Shown here in pieces: positions 1 through 5,269 of a stretch of DNA of 5,269 nt. Position 1 is the first letter of the stretch. The number at the start of each line of letters is the position of its first letter. Under the pieces are notes generated by a model. That model ran no database searches. It saw only the letters and a list, made by a program, of their open reading frames with translations, and was not told where the DNA came from. Both the position numbers and the translations under genes were made by a program. Source of the DNA: Sulfurimonas sp. (GTDB lineage Bacteria; Campylobacterota; Campylobacteria; Campylobacterales; Sulfurimonadaceae); NCBI GenBank assembly GCA_024762745.1, contig JANTGV010000098.1, forward strand, positions 1 through 5,269, written 5' to 3'.

Positions 1-11
1 TGTTTTTAAGA

Positions 12-17
12 TATAAT
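12..17 (+). promoter_or_regulatory. Probable sigma70 -10 element (TATAAT)
   Basis: A perfect TATAAT lies 28 bases before the ATG at 46 and is preceded by a T-run (3-7) and AAGA. Campylobacterota sigma70 promoters typically rely on a strong -10 with T-rich upstream DNA rather than a clear -35 box, so this fits. Transcription would begin near 23-25, giving a leader of about 20 bases. Any -35 region would fall outside the window. TATAAT also occurs by chance in DNA this AT-rich, so this is a moderate call. Confidence 0.45.
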
Positions 18-45
18 TACAAAAACTTAACTAGTAAAGTATCTT

Positions 46-771
46 ATGAAAAACTACACTCTCTGCTCACTTCTTTTTAAAACAAGTTCTAACTATAACG
101 ATAACTTACAAACACTGCTAACACTTATAAACAAAACAGAAATTAATTCTATTATTGTTGCACCAGAAGTCTGTTTAACAGCTTTTGATTATGATAACTT
201 TGATGAACTTCTTGCTTTTTCACTTCTAGCTACAGAGAAAATAAAAGAGGTGTCGTTAAATAAAATAATCATAGTAACAATGATAGAAAAAAGAGAGGAT
301 AAGGTCTTTAATTTTGTGAAGGTTTTTCATGATGGTGAAGTGGTATATGAGAGAGCAAAAGTAAGACTATTTCGTTTTGCTGACGAGCATAAATATATGA
401 ATGAAGGTTCAGATGAAGATGTTCAAATAATTGAAGTGGATAAGATCAAAATAGCGATACTAATCTGTTTTGAGTTGCGTTTTAAAGAGTTATGGAAAAA
501 GTGTGAGGGTGCAGATGTTATTGCAGTCCCATCATACTGGGGAGCTTTAAGAACAGAACACTTTAAATCACTAACACAATCACTTGCGATAATGAATCAG
601 TGTTATGTAGTTGCAGCTGATTCTGAGGATGAAGAGTGTACAAAAATGAGTGGGATTATAACGCCACAAGGTAAAGTAGAGAGAAACGGGAATAAGCCTT
701 GCTTAAAGCTTGAGTATAGTAAAAAAGAGGTAACTCTTATGAGAAGATATATGGATGTAGGAATAGAGTAA
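46..771 (+). CDS. Carbon-nitrogen hydrolase (nitrilase superfamily) amidohydrolase
   Basis: This is a 241-residue cytoplasmic enzyme of the nitrilase/amidase superfamily, which hydrolyses non-peptide C-N bonds through a Glu-Lys-Cys triad. All three residues are visible: E41 in APEVCLTAFDY, K105 in YERAKVRLF, and C141 in ILICFELRF. E114 probably matches the second conserved Glu of the family. The later PSYWG (162-166) and SGIITPQGKV (202-211) segments also fit. The usual AIENQ motif reads AIMNQ here. The length is slightly short for the family (often about 260-280) but both ends look intact. The start has only a weak purine stretch (AAAG, 36-39), yet the N-terminus aligns with the usual first beta strand, so ATG 46 is kept. 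The substrate cannot be read from sequence; omega-amidase or deaminated-glutathione amidase type activity is possible. The stop abuts the pcm start, implying cotranscription. Confidence 0.88.
   Translation: MKNYTLCSLLFKTSSNYNDNLQTLLTLINKTEINSIIVAPEVCLTAFDYDNFDELLAFSLLATEKIKEVSLNKIIIVTMIEKREDKVFNFVKVFHDGEVVYERAKVRLFRFADEHKYMNEGSDEDVQIIEVDKIKIAILICFELRFKELWKKCEGADVIAVPSYWGALRTEHFKSLTQSLAIMNQCYVVAADSEDEECTKMSGIITPQGKVERNGNKPCLKLEYSKKEVTLMRRYMDVGIE
759..762 (+). promoter_or_regulatory. Shine-Dalgarno (AGGA) supporting the TTG start of pcm
   Basis: AGGA lies inside the last codons of the nitrilase-like gene, 9 bases before TTG 772. The next in-frame ATG (805) has only AAAG in front of it. The site therefore favours the non-AUG start that directly follows the upstream stop codon (TAATTG). 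Confidence 0.55.
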
Positions 772-1410
772 TTGGATAGAATAACAGCAACAAAAACAGC
801 AAAGATGGCACAGGAGTGCGATAGAGTTTTTCCTCTTTCACCAGAGATACAAGATGCAATAGCTAAGACAAACAGAGAAGCCTTTGTCCCCACAGGGTTC
901 CGACACAATGCCTATAAGTTAGATGCACTTCCGCTGAGTTCTGCACAGTGGATAAGTTCACCACTTACTGTAGCGATGATGACAGAGTATCTTATCCCAA
1001 GAGGGGCAGACAGAGTTTTAGAGGTTGGGTGTGGTAGCGGGTATCAAGCTGCAGTTCTCTCACATCTCTTTCGTGGCGTTTTCTCCATAGAACGTATAGA
1101 GCCACTTATGCTTGAAGCAAAAGCAAGGTTTAGAAAGTTAAATATAAATAACATTCATACAAGAACAGATGATGGACAAAATGGGTGGATTCAGTATGCC
1201 CCATATGACAGAATCCTTTTCTCTGCTACGGCAAAAGAGATACCTCAAAAACTTTTTGAACAGTTGGCAGATGGTGGGATATTACTAGCCCCTATGCAAA
1301 AAGGAGATAAGCAGATCATTACGCGTTTTATGAAAAATGGTTCTTTTATTGAAGAGGAGGAACTTGATGAGTGTGACTTTGTTCCTGTTTTAGATGGTGT
1401 ACAGAAATAA
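772..1410 (+). CDS. pcm: Protein-L-isoaspartate(D-aspartate) O-methyltransferase
   Basis: Pcm uses S-adenosylmethionine to methylate isoaspartyl residues formed by spontaneous Asn/Asp damage in proteins, starting their repair in the cytoplasm. The 212-residue product carries the Rossmann SAM-binding motif I, VLEVGCGSGYQ (82-92), the acidic strand-2 end SIERIEPL (105-112), YAPYDRILF (142-150) and the C-terminal FVPVLDGV (203-210). The substrate-site segment ISSPLTVAMM (61-70) replaces the classic TISQP and resembles the Helicobacter form as I recall it; S62 or S63 would be the conserved serine. The TTG start gives a length typical of the family (about 205-215) and has an AGGA ribosome site; ATG 805 would remove 11 residues that are not strongly conserved. 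There is no spacer after the nitrilase-like gene, so translational coupling is likely. The family call is secure; the exact start is less so. Confidence 0.93.
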   Translation: MDRITATKTAKMAQECDRVFPLSPEIQDAIAKTNREAFVPTGFRHNAYKLDALPLSSAQWISSPLTVAMMTEYLIPRGADRVLEVGCGSGYQAAVLSHLFRGVFSIERIEPLMLEAKARFRKLNINNIHTRTDDGQNGWIQYAPYDRILFSATAKEIPQKLFEQLADGGILLAPMQKGDKQIITRFMKNGSFIEEEELDECDFVPVLDGVQK

Positions 1411-1436
1411 CATAGTAAAATACAACTAATTACATC

Positions 1437-1441
1437 AAGGG
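1437..1441 (+). promoter_or_regulatory. Shine-Dalgarno (AAGGG) that decides the thyX start
   Basis: AAGGG sits 7 bases before ATG 1449 but only 1 base before ATG 1443. Normal ribosome spacing therefore selects 1449 and drops the first two residues of the longest reading frame. Confidence 0.6.
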
Positions 1442-1448
1442 TATGATT

Positions 1449-2285
1449 ATGGAAGATATGTATGGCATTAAATATAGTAAACCGGAAGTGGTACTGCTTC
1501 AAGATACCGGCATTGGTGTAGCAGAAGCAGCTGCAAGAACTTGTTATGACTCATTTGAAAACAGTGAAAACAGTGTTATAAAAAACATAGAACATCAGAT
1601 GCCAAGTGACTCTATGTGTGATGAACTCAATGCAATTGATGACTCTAATCTTTTAGATGATCTGGCGTGGACATACTTTCATCACTCTATTCTTGAGCAT
1701 GCAAATCTTAGTTTTTTAGTTCGTGGAACTTCTCGTGGCGTTTTACAAGAGCATGCCCGTCACCGTCTCCAAGCTATTTCAGTTAGAAGTACACGTTACA
1801 CTATGAGTTCAGTTATTAACGCTTTTGTCGCTTCAAGACATGGAGGAGATAAAAACTTCTTTATCGAGACTGTAATGGGTTTTGATATGTTTGTAACAAC
1901 TGATAAAGAGTATAACAAGCTTGAAATTGGTGCCATCTATGATAAGTTAGAGTACCAGTCAAAAGTTGTGGATGATTTTCACGCTATTGCAGTAGCGAAA
2001 AGTTCTATTCCTTTAATAGCTGAACTTGAAGGGGATGCACAAAAACTTTTTGAGGCACTCCAATCTGGCAAGAAGAAACGCAATGTTGGTGATGCGTTTA
2101 AACATATCATCTCCGATAATGTAAAAGTTGATATGGTTGTGACTTTTAATCTTAGAAGTTTGAAAAACTATTTTACACTTAGAGATAGTGGTGCTGCATT
2201 TTTTCAGATACGCTGGCTAGCACAAGAGATGATGAGAGTGACACCAAAGAAATATTTAGACCTTATAATTAAAAGCAAGGCATAA
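1449..2285 (+). CDS. thyX: FAD-dependent thymidylate synthase, long divergent form
   Basis: ThyX makes dTMP from dUMP using methylenetetrahydrofolate as carbon donor and NADPH/FAD as reductant, replacing ThyA. The signature RHR-X7-S is present as RHRLQAISVRS, residues 104-114 from the 1449 start, followed by TRYTM. The C-terminal half has the substrate-binding block FNLRSLKNYFTLRDSGA (233-249) and FQIRWLAQEMM. The N-terminal ARTCYDSFE and the SILEHANLSFLVRG segment are also typical. At 278 residues it is longer than common ThyX proteins (about 205-250), with extra sequence near residues 38-65 and 125-205. The usual AR-X2-LP stretch before the NLRSL block is replaced by FKHIISDN. This looks like a distinct subfamily rather than damage, since both catalytic blocks are intact. 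ATG 1443 would add two residues; 1449 is better spaced from AAGGG. A gap of about 38 bases separates it from pcm, and 10 bases separate it from the lipoprotein gene. Confidence 0.93.
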   Translation: MEDMYGIKYSKPEVVLLQDTGIGVAEAAARTCYDSFENSENSVIKNIEHQMPSDSMCDELNAIDDSNLLDDLAWTYFHHSILEHANLSFLVRGTSRGVLQEHARHRLQAISVRSTRYTMSSVINAFVASRHGGDKNFFIETVMGFDMFVTTDKEYNKLEIGAIYDKLEYQSKVVDDFHAIAVAKSSIPLIAELEGDAQKLFEALQSGKKKRNVGDAFKHIISDNVKVDMVVTFNLRSLKNYFTLRDSGAAFFQIRWLAQEMMRVTPKKYLDLIIKSKA

Positions 2286-2295
2286 AGGATTCATT

Positions 2296-2529
2296 ATGTG
2301 GAAAATATACTTACTTTTACTCTTTTTATTTGCAGGATGCTCAAATATAACCTTTAATGCAACAATGTGTGACCAGATAGCTTCTGATCCACATGCAACA
2401 GTACCTCAAGAGTGCAGAAACTATAGTGAAGAAGAGGCAGAAAAAGCCTTTAATAAAACGCAAGAGAAAGAAGAGAGTAAAGAGAATATAATCAAGTTCA
2501 GCAAGGATCAAGATGATAAAGAAGATTGA
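2296..2529 (+). CDS. Small putative lipoprotein of unknown function
   Basis: This 77-residue product has a classic lipoprotein signal: M-W-K, a hydrophobic run IYLLLLFLF (4-12), then a lipobox-like FAGC with C15 as the predicted lipidated cysteine. The mature part would be about 63 residues, with two more cysteines (C25, C40) that could form a disulfide in the periplasm. The tail from about residue 45 is rich in Glu, Lys and Asp, probably disordered or weakly helical. I recognise no domain. AAGGA (2285-2289), 6 bases before the ATG, is a strong ribosome site that overlaps the thyX stop codon. The last 17 bases overlap the start of argB in another frame, and the argB ribosome site lies inside this gene. 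That arrangement, the good ribosome site and the coherent signal peptide support a real gene. A role in anchoring or envelope maintenance would be a guess. Confidence 0.75.
   Translation: MWKIYLLLLFLFAGCSNITFNATMCDQIASDPHATVPQECRNYSEEEAEKAFNKTQEKEESKENIIKFSKDQDDKED
2503..2507 (+). promoter_or_regulatory. Shine-Dalgarno (AAGGA) for argB inside the lipoprotein gene
   Basis: AAGGA is 5 bases before ATG 2513 and lies within the final codons of the upstream lipoprotein frame. It fixes the argB start and means that ribosomes finishing the lipoprotein pass over the argB initiation site. Confidence 0.6.
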
Positions 2530-3367
2530 GACGGCAAAAACCCTCCTCGAGGCACTTCCATATATTAAAAAATATGCCAACGAGGTTTTTGTTATCAAGT
2601 ATGGCGGTTCTGCGCAGATTAATCCAGAACTTAAAGATAAGTTTGCCCAAGATATTATTCTGCTCTACCTTGTAGGTATAAAACCGGTTGTAGTACACGG
2701 CGGTGGAAAAAAAATAAACTCTATGTTGGATAAGTTGGAGATAGAGAGTGAGTTTGTAGATGGTATGAGAGTGACAAACGAGCAGGTTATGGAAGTTGTA
2801 GAGATGGTTCTTGGTGGAAATATCAACAAAGAGATAACAACACTACTTAATGTTCATGGTGCAAAAGCACTTGGTTTAACTGGAAAAGATGCAAACTTTA
2901 TTACTGCAAAGCCAAAGTCTGATGGAAAGTATGGTTTGGTTGGTGAGATTATAGGAGTGGATGAGAAAGTTGTGAATAAACTCATTGAAGATAAATTTAT
3001 CCCTGTAATAGCACCAATAGCCTCAGGAAATGAAGTAAATCATCCAGGTTTTAATGTAAACGCAGACTTATGTGCAAGTAAGGTTGCTGCAGCGATAAAG
3101 GCTAGAAAGATTATTTTTATGACAGATATTGCTGGTGTTTTAGATAAAGAGAAGAACCTTTTACCAACTCTTACAGAATCAGAGATTGAGGCTTATAAGG
3201 CTGATGAGACTATTCATGGCGGTATGATACCAAAAGTGGATGCTTGTCTTGAAGCTATTCATGGTGGAGTTGAGAAGGCTCATATAATAGATGGAAGAGT
3301 TGAACACTCACTTCTGCTTGAGATATTGACAAGCGAAGGTGTTGGAACAGTAATCAAAGAGTCATAA
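2513..3367 (+). CDS. argB: Acetylglutamate kinase (N-acetyl-L-glutamate 5-kinase)
   Basis: ArgB phosphorylates N-acetylglutamate with ATP, the second step of arginine synthesis, in the cytoplasm. The 284-residue protein shows the amino acid kinase fold in order: VIKYGGSA (27-34, with K29), VVHGGGKKIN (60-69), GLTGKDA (121-127), PVIAPIA (164-170), FNVNAD (180-185), FMTDIAGVLD (202-211, with D205) and GGMIPKVDA (236-244, with K241). The N-terminal helix (about 5-21) and the C-terminal HSLLLEILTSEGVGT (265-279) match the hexameric, arginine-inhibited class, so feedback control by arginine is likely; this is inferred from family knowledge. ATG 2513 is supported by AAGGA and overlaps the lipoprotein gene by 17 bases. 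No other arginine gene is in the window, so argB sits here as a dispersed pathway gene. An A8 run (2707-2714) lies within the GGGKK codons but the frame is intact. Confidence 0.96.
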   Translation: MIKKIETAKTLLEALPYIKKYANEVFVIKYGGSAQINPELKDKFAQDIILLYLVGIKPVVVHGGGKKINSMLDKLEIESEFVDGMRVTNEQVMEVVEMVLGGNINKEITTLLNVHGAKALGLTGKDANFITAKPKSDGKYGLVGEIIGVDEKVVNKLIEDKFIPVIAPIASGNEVNHPGFNVNADLCASKVAAAIKARKIIFMTDIAGVLDKEKNLLPTLTESEIEAYKADETIHGGMIPKVDACLEAIHGGVEKAHIIDGRVEHSLLLEILTSEGVGTVIKES

Positions 3368-3377
3368 GAGGGTAATA

Positions 3378-3917
3378 ATGAGTTTAGAAGCAAGAAGTGG
3401 TGGTATTTGTGAGTTATGTGGAAGCAGTGAGGGCTTAAGTGCTTTAGAAGTGGCTCCATCAGATGGCAGTGATGAGCAGTCTATTTTTGTTTGTGCAAAG
3501 TGTAAAACGCAGATAGAGAGTGGTGAACTTGATGAGACCCACTTTAACTGTCTTAATGATGCTATGTGGAGTGAAATACCGGCAGTAGCAGTTATGAGTT
3601 ACAGACTTCTTAGTTCTCTTGGCCGTCAAGATTTAGTTGATATGATGTATATGGAAGAGACGACTAAAGCTTGGGCTGATGCTGGTGTCTCAAGTGAAGA
3701 GAAACTTGTCTACAAAGATGCAAATGGTGTAACACTTCAAGCTGGCGATACTGTTGTTATTATGAAGGACTTACCAGTTAAGGGGACGGGTTTTACTGCT
3801 AAACGCGGTACAGCTGTTCGAAATATCGGTTTAGTTCCAAATGATGTTGAGCATATTGAAGGTCGTGTAAATGGTGTTAAGATTCACATACTGACTAAAT
3901 ATTTGAAAAAATCATAA
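3378..3917 (+). CDS. PhnA/YjdM-family zinc-ribbon protein
   Basis: The 179-residue product combines an N-terminal zinc ribbon, with C11-X2-C14 (CELC) and C39-X2-C42 (CAKC) as the likely metal ligands, a middle helical region (about 55-103, including HFNCLNDAMW), and a C-terminal PhnA domain. The last contains DANGVTLQAGD (114-124), KDLPVKG (130-136), KRGTAVRNI (142-150) and ILTKYLKK (171-178). It is the long form of the family; E. coli YjdM (formerly PhnA) is about 111 residues. The family's role is unresolved. The old phosphonate label came from the neighbouring phn operon and should not be read as phosphonoacetate hydrolase. The start has GAGGG (3368-3372) 5 bases upstream, and the gap after argB is 10 bases. 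Its stop shares one base with the dgt start, so the two are probably translationally coupled. The cytoplasmic location is inferred from the absence of a signal peptide. Confidence 0.87.
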   Translation: MSLEARSGGICELCGSSEGLSALEVAPSDGSDEQSIFVCAKCKTQIESGELDETHFNCLNDAMWSEIPAVAVMSYRLLSSLGRQDLVDMMYMEETTKAWADAGVSSEEKLVYKDANGVTLQAGDTVVIMKDLPVKGTGFTAKRGTAVRNIGLVPNDVEHIEGRVNGVKIHILTKYLKKS

Positions 3918-5014
3918 TGAAGTCAAGTGATCGGTTCTATAAGATAGATAAGGATTTTCGTAATCCATATGCCCGTGATAGAGATAGAATTATTCATTCA
4001 GGTTCATTTAGAAAGCTTGAGTATAAAACGCAGGTCTTTTTAAACCAAGAGGGTGATTTTTTTCGCACGCGTTTGACGCACTCCATAGAGGTTTCGCAGA
4101 TTGCACGTTCAATCACTTCAAATTTAGGGCTTAATGAATCACTTGCAGAAGCGATAGCACTTGCACATGATTTGGGGCATACTCCCTTTGGCCATGTTGG
4201 CGGAGATAGTCTAGATGAGTGTTTAAAAGCTGATGGGTTTAAGAATGGTTTTGAGCATAACTTTCAGAGTTTTAGAGTGGTTTCATCTTTAGAGAAACGC
4301 TATAAGGACTTTAATGGTCTCAATCTTACTTTTGCTACACTGGAGGGTATTTTAAAACACTCCTATCCATATAGAAAGAATTTTTTCCCTGAGTCAATTC
4401 ATGAACAGTTCAATTTAGATACTCATCCATCTGTAGAAGCTATGGTTGTTGACCGTGCAGATGAGATAGCATATATCAGTCACGATATAGATGACGGTGT
4501 TTACTCTGGACTCATTAGTTTTGACGATTTAAAAGAGAGCGAACTGATTCAAGAGATATTAGAAAAAGTTGCACTAGAGGGAGTTGGTCAGGAGAATGAT
4601 GAGATGTTTCGTTATCGTTTTAGTTCACATCTTATAAACCATCTTGTATATTCACTACTTGAGTACTCAAAAGAGAGAATAGAAGTAGGTGAAGTTTTAA
4701 GTGCTTCTCTTGATTCTGAGAGTGAAATTCCTATAGGTTTCACACCCTCTTTAGAGACAAAAATAAAAAAACTAAAAAAGCTACTTTTCCAAAAAATGTA
4801 TCAACATAAAAAAATAGTTACAAAGATGTTTGCTGGAAAACAGGCAATAATAGGACTTTATAAGGGCTTGATGGAAGAGCAGAAAATGCTTCCAGATTTT
4901 TATTTCAAGCAATTGGAATTTCGTTCTAAACATCGTGTAGTAGCGGATTACATAGCAAGTATGAGTGATAGATATGCACTCTCTTTTTATAATGAGATGT
5001 ACGGAAAATTATAA
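3917..5014 (+). CDS. dgt: Deoxyguanosinetriphosphate triphosphohydrolase-like protein (HD domain dNTPase)
   Basis: Proteins of this family split dNTPs into deoxynucleoside and triphosphate, trimming dNTP pools; the preferred substrate differs between subgroups, so dGTP specificity is not assured. The metal-binding HD motif is complete: H55 in RLTHSIEV, H84-D85 in AHDLGHTPFGH (83-93) and D182 in RADEIAYISHD. Family blocks DRDRIIHSGSFRKLEYKTQVF (21-41) and GFEHNFQSFR (111-120) are also present. The 365-residue length fits the shorter non-enterobacterial type better than E. coli Dgt (about 505). The ATG overlaps the stop of the PhnA-like gene as TAATG, and no clear Shine-Dalgarno precedes it, so translation probably depends on re-initiation. 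Together with thyX it gives this unit two deoxynucleotide-pool functions. The C-terminal region (about 255-340) is Lys/Glu-rich and less conserved. No truncation is seen. Confidence 0.93.
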   Translation: MKSSDRFYKIDKDFRNPYARDRDRIIHSGSFRKLEYKTQVFLNQEGDFFRTRLTHSIEVSQIARSITSNLGLNESLAEAIALAHDLGHTPFGHVGGDSLDECLKADGFKNGFEHNFQSFRVVSSLEKRYKDFNGLNLTFATLEGILKHSYPYRKNFFPESIHEQFNLDTHPSVEAMVVDRADEIAYISHDIDDGVYSGLISFDDLKESELIQEILEKVALEGVGQENDEMFRYRFSSHLINHLVYSLLEYSKERIEVGEVLSASLDSESEIPIGFTPSLETKIKKLKKLLFQKMYQHKKIVTKMFAGKQAIIGLYKGLMEEQKMLPDFYFKQLEFRSKHRVVADYIASMSDRYALSFYNEMYGKL

Positions 5015-5047
5015 CTATATAGTTTTCTATATAAAAAACTATATACT
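5013..5047. repeat. AT-rich inverted repeat with three CTATATA direct repeats
   Basis: TATATAGTTTT (5016-5026) pairs perfectly with AAAACTATATA (5035-5045) around an 8-base loop, giving an 11-bp stem with one G-C pair. Overlaid on it, the heptamer CTATATA starts at 5015, 5027 and 5039, an exact 12-base period. No T-run follows on either strand, so a standard intrinsic terminator is unlikely. The block fills almost the whole gap between dgt and the next gene and includes TATACT (5042-5047), a possible -10 box. An operator or promoter role for the downstream gene is inference; low-complexity AT sequence is the alternative. Confidence 0.5.
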
Positions 5048-5055
5048 GGATAAAA

Positions 5056-5269
5056 ATGAAGCATTTTTTACTTTTTTTACTAATACAAAATTTTATATTT
5101 GCTGAAAATATAGACACTAATAGCAGTGATAGTTCTACTAATGATTTAGTAATTATAGAAGATAGTTCTGGTCTTAGCGATGATGAGGTAAGAGATCTGG
5201 CAGAGGAGAGTGATACTCAAAAAGAGAGTAACAAAGTCTCACTCAATAAGGTAATAGATGCCATAGATG
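5056..5269 (+). CDS. Exported acidic protein of unknown function, 3' end outside window
   Basis: The frame is open for 71 codons and runs off the window. Residues 1-16 look like a Sec signal peptide: M-K-H, a hydrophobic stretch FLLFLLIQNFIF, then Ala before ENID, so signal peptidase I cleavage after A16 is plausible, giving a periplasmic or outer-membrane protein. The visible mature part is rich in Ser, Asp, Asn and Glu, with repeated Asp/Ser/Thr clusters (20-31, 36-43) and no cysteine, suggesting a flexible linker or disordered N-terminus before a domain beyond the window. GGA (5048-5050), 5 bases before ATG 5056, is a modest ribosome site. T6 and T7 runs (5064-5069, 5072-5078) lie in the signal-peptide codons. 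I recognise no family from this fragment. It follows dgt by 41 bases and may have its own promoter in the repeat-bearing gap. Confidence 0.68.
   Translation, partial: MKHFLLFLLIQNFIFAENIDTNSSDSSTNDLVIIEDSSGLSDDEVRDLAEESDTQKESNKVSLNKVIDAID

Noticed and set aside
1..9. Tail of an upstream gene ending TGT TTT TAA
   Set aside because: A stop codon in one frame over nine bases is not evidence of a gene; an upstream nrdB is only suggested by remembered gene order in Helicobacter.
603..908. Open frame on the - strand across the nitrilase/pcm junction
   Set aside because: It lies opposite two well-supported genes, has no recognisable domain and no convincing ribosome site; similar - strand frames at 1245-1502, 2341-2598, 2498-2698 and 4926-5117 are rejected for the same reasons.
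1411..1448. Promoter in the pcm-thyX gap (TAAAAT at 1416-1421)
   Set aside because: The hexamer is a weak -10 match in a very AT-rich 38-base gap with no supporting upstream element; an internal promoter is possible but not supported.
2707..2714. A8 run in argB as a programmed frameshift or phase-variable tract
   Set aside because: It encodes the conserved Lys-Lys after GGG in the family motif, the frame is intact, and eight A residues are not unusual in this AT-rich genome.
3378..3917. Phosphonate degradation gene (phosphonoacetate hydrolase PhnA)
   Set aside because: The protein matches the YjdM/PhnA zinc-ribbon family, which is unrelated to phosphonoacetate hydrolase, and no phosphonate genes are nearby.
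3917..5014. Dgt as part of an anti-phage defence island
   Set aside because: All neighbours are housekeeping genes and there are no mobile-element, integrase, nuclease or other defence genes in the window.
5016..5055. Hairpin after dgt as an intrinsic terminator
   Set aside because: The stem is almost all A-U and no T-run follows on the + strand (CTGGATAAAAATG) or cleanly on the - strand, so it is reported as a repeat instead.

Overview
The window is AT-rich, tightly packed and coded entirely on the + strand: seven complete genes plus the 5' part of an eighth. Gaps are 41 bases or fewer and two gene pairs overlap. The base composition, the packing, and protein details such as the YISSPLTVA-like segment of Pcm (close to Helicobacter pylori Pcm as I remember it) point to a Campylobacterota (Epsilonproteobacteria) chromosome, most likely a free-living Sulfurimonas-like lineage. 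The taxonomic call is inference from pattern memory, not from a search.

Layout: a probable promoter -10 element (12-17) precedes a nitrilase-superfamily amidohydrolase (46-771). Its stop codon directly abuts the TTG start of pcm, protein-L-isoaspartate methyltransferase (772-1410). After a short gap come thyX, a long-form flavin-dependent thymidylate synthase (1449-2285), then a tiny lipoprotein gene (2296-2529) whose 3' end overlaps argB, acetylglutamate kinase (2513-3367). A zinc-ribbon PhnA/YjdM-family protein (3378-3917) follows and shares one base with dgt, an HD-domain dNTP triphosphohydrolase (3917-5014). A 41-base AT-rich gap carries three CTATATA heptamers at exact 12-base spacing, two of which build an 11-bp inverted repeat. 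It leads into an exported acidic protein of unknown function that runs off the window (5056-5269).

How the genes fit together: spacing suggests one polycistronic unit from about 46 to 5014, possibly with internal promoters. Two genes act on deoxynucleotide pools (thyX makes dTMP; dgt removes dNTPs). Pcm, and perhaps the nitrilase homologue, belong to damage repair. argB is a committed arginine-biosynthesis step and appears separated from other arg genes here. The mix looks like a housekeeping mini-operon of the kind common in this phylum, not a dedicated pathway.

No mobile element, CRISPR array, RNA gene, toxin-antitoxin pair or defence system is visible, and I do not see a clearly new biological system. 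The most unusual items are the repeat-bearing gap before the last gene, the divergent long ThyX, and the two uncharacterised envelope proteins.
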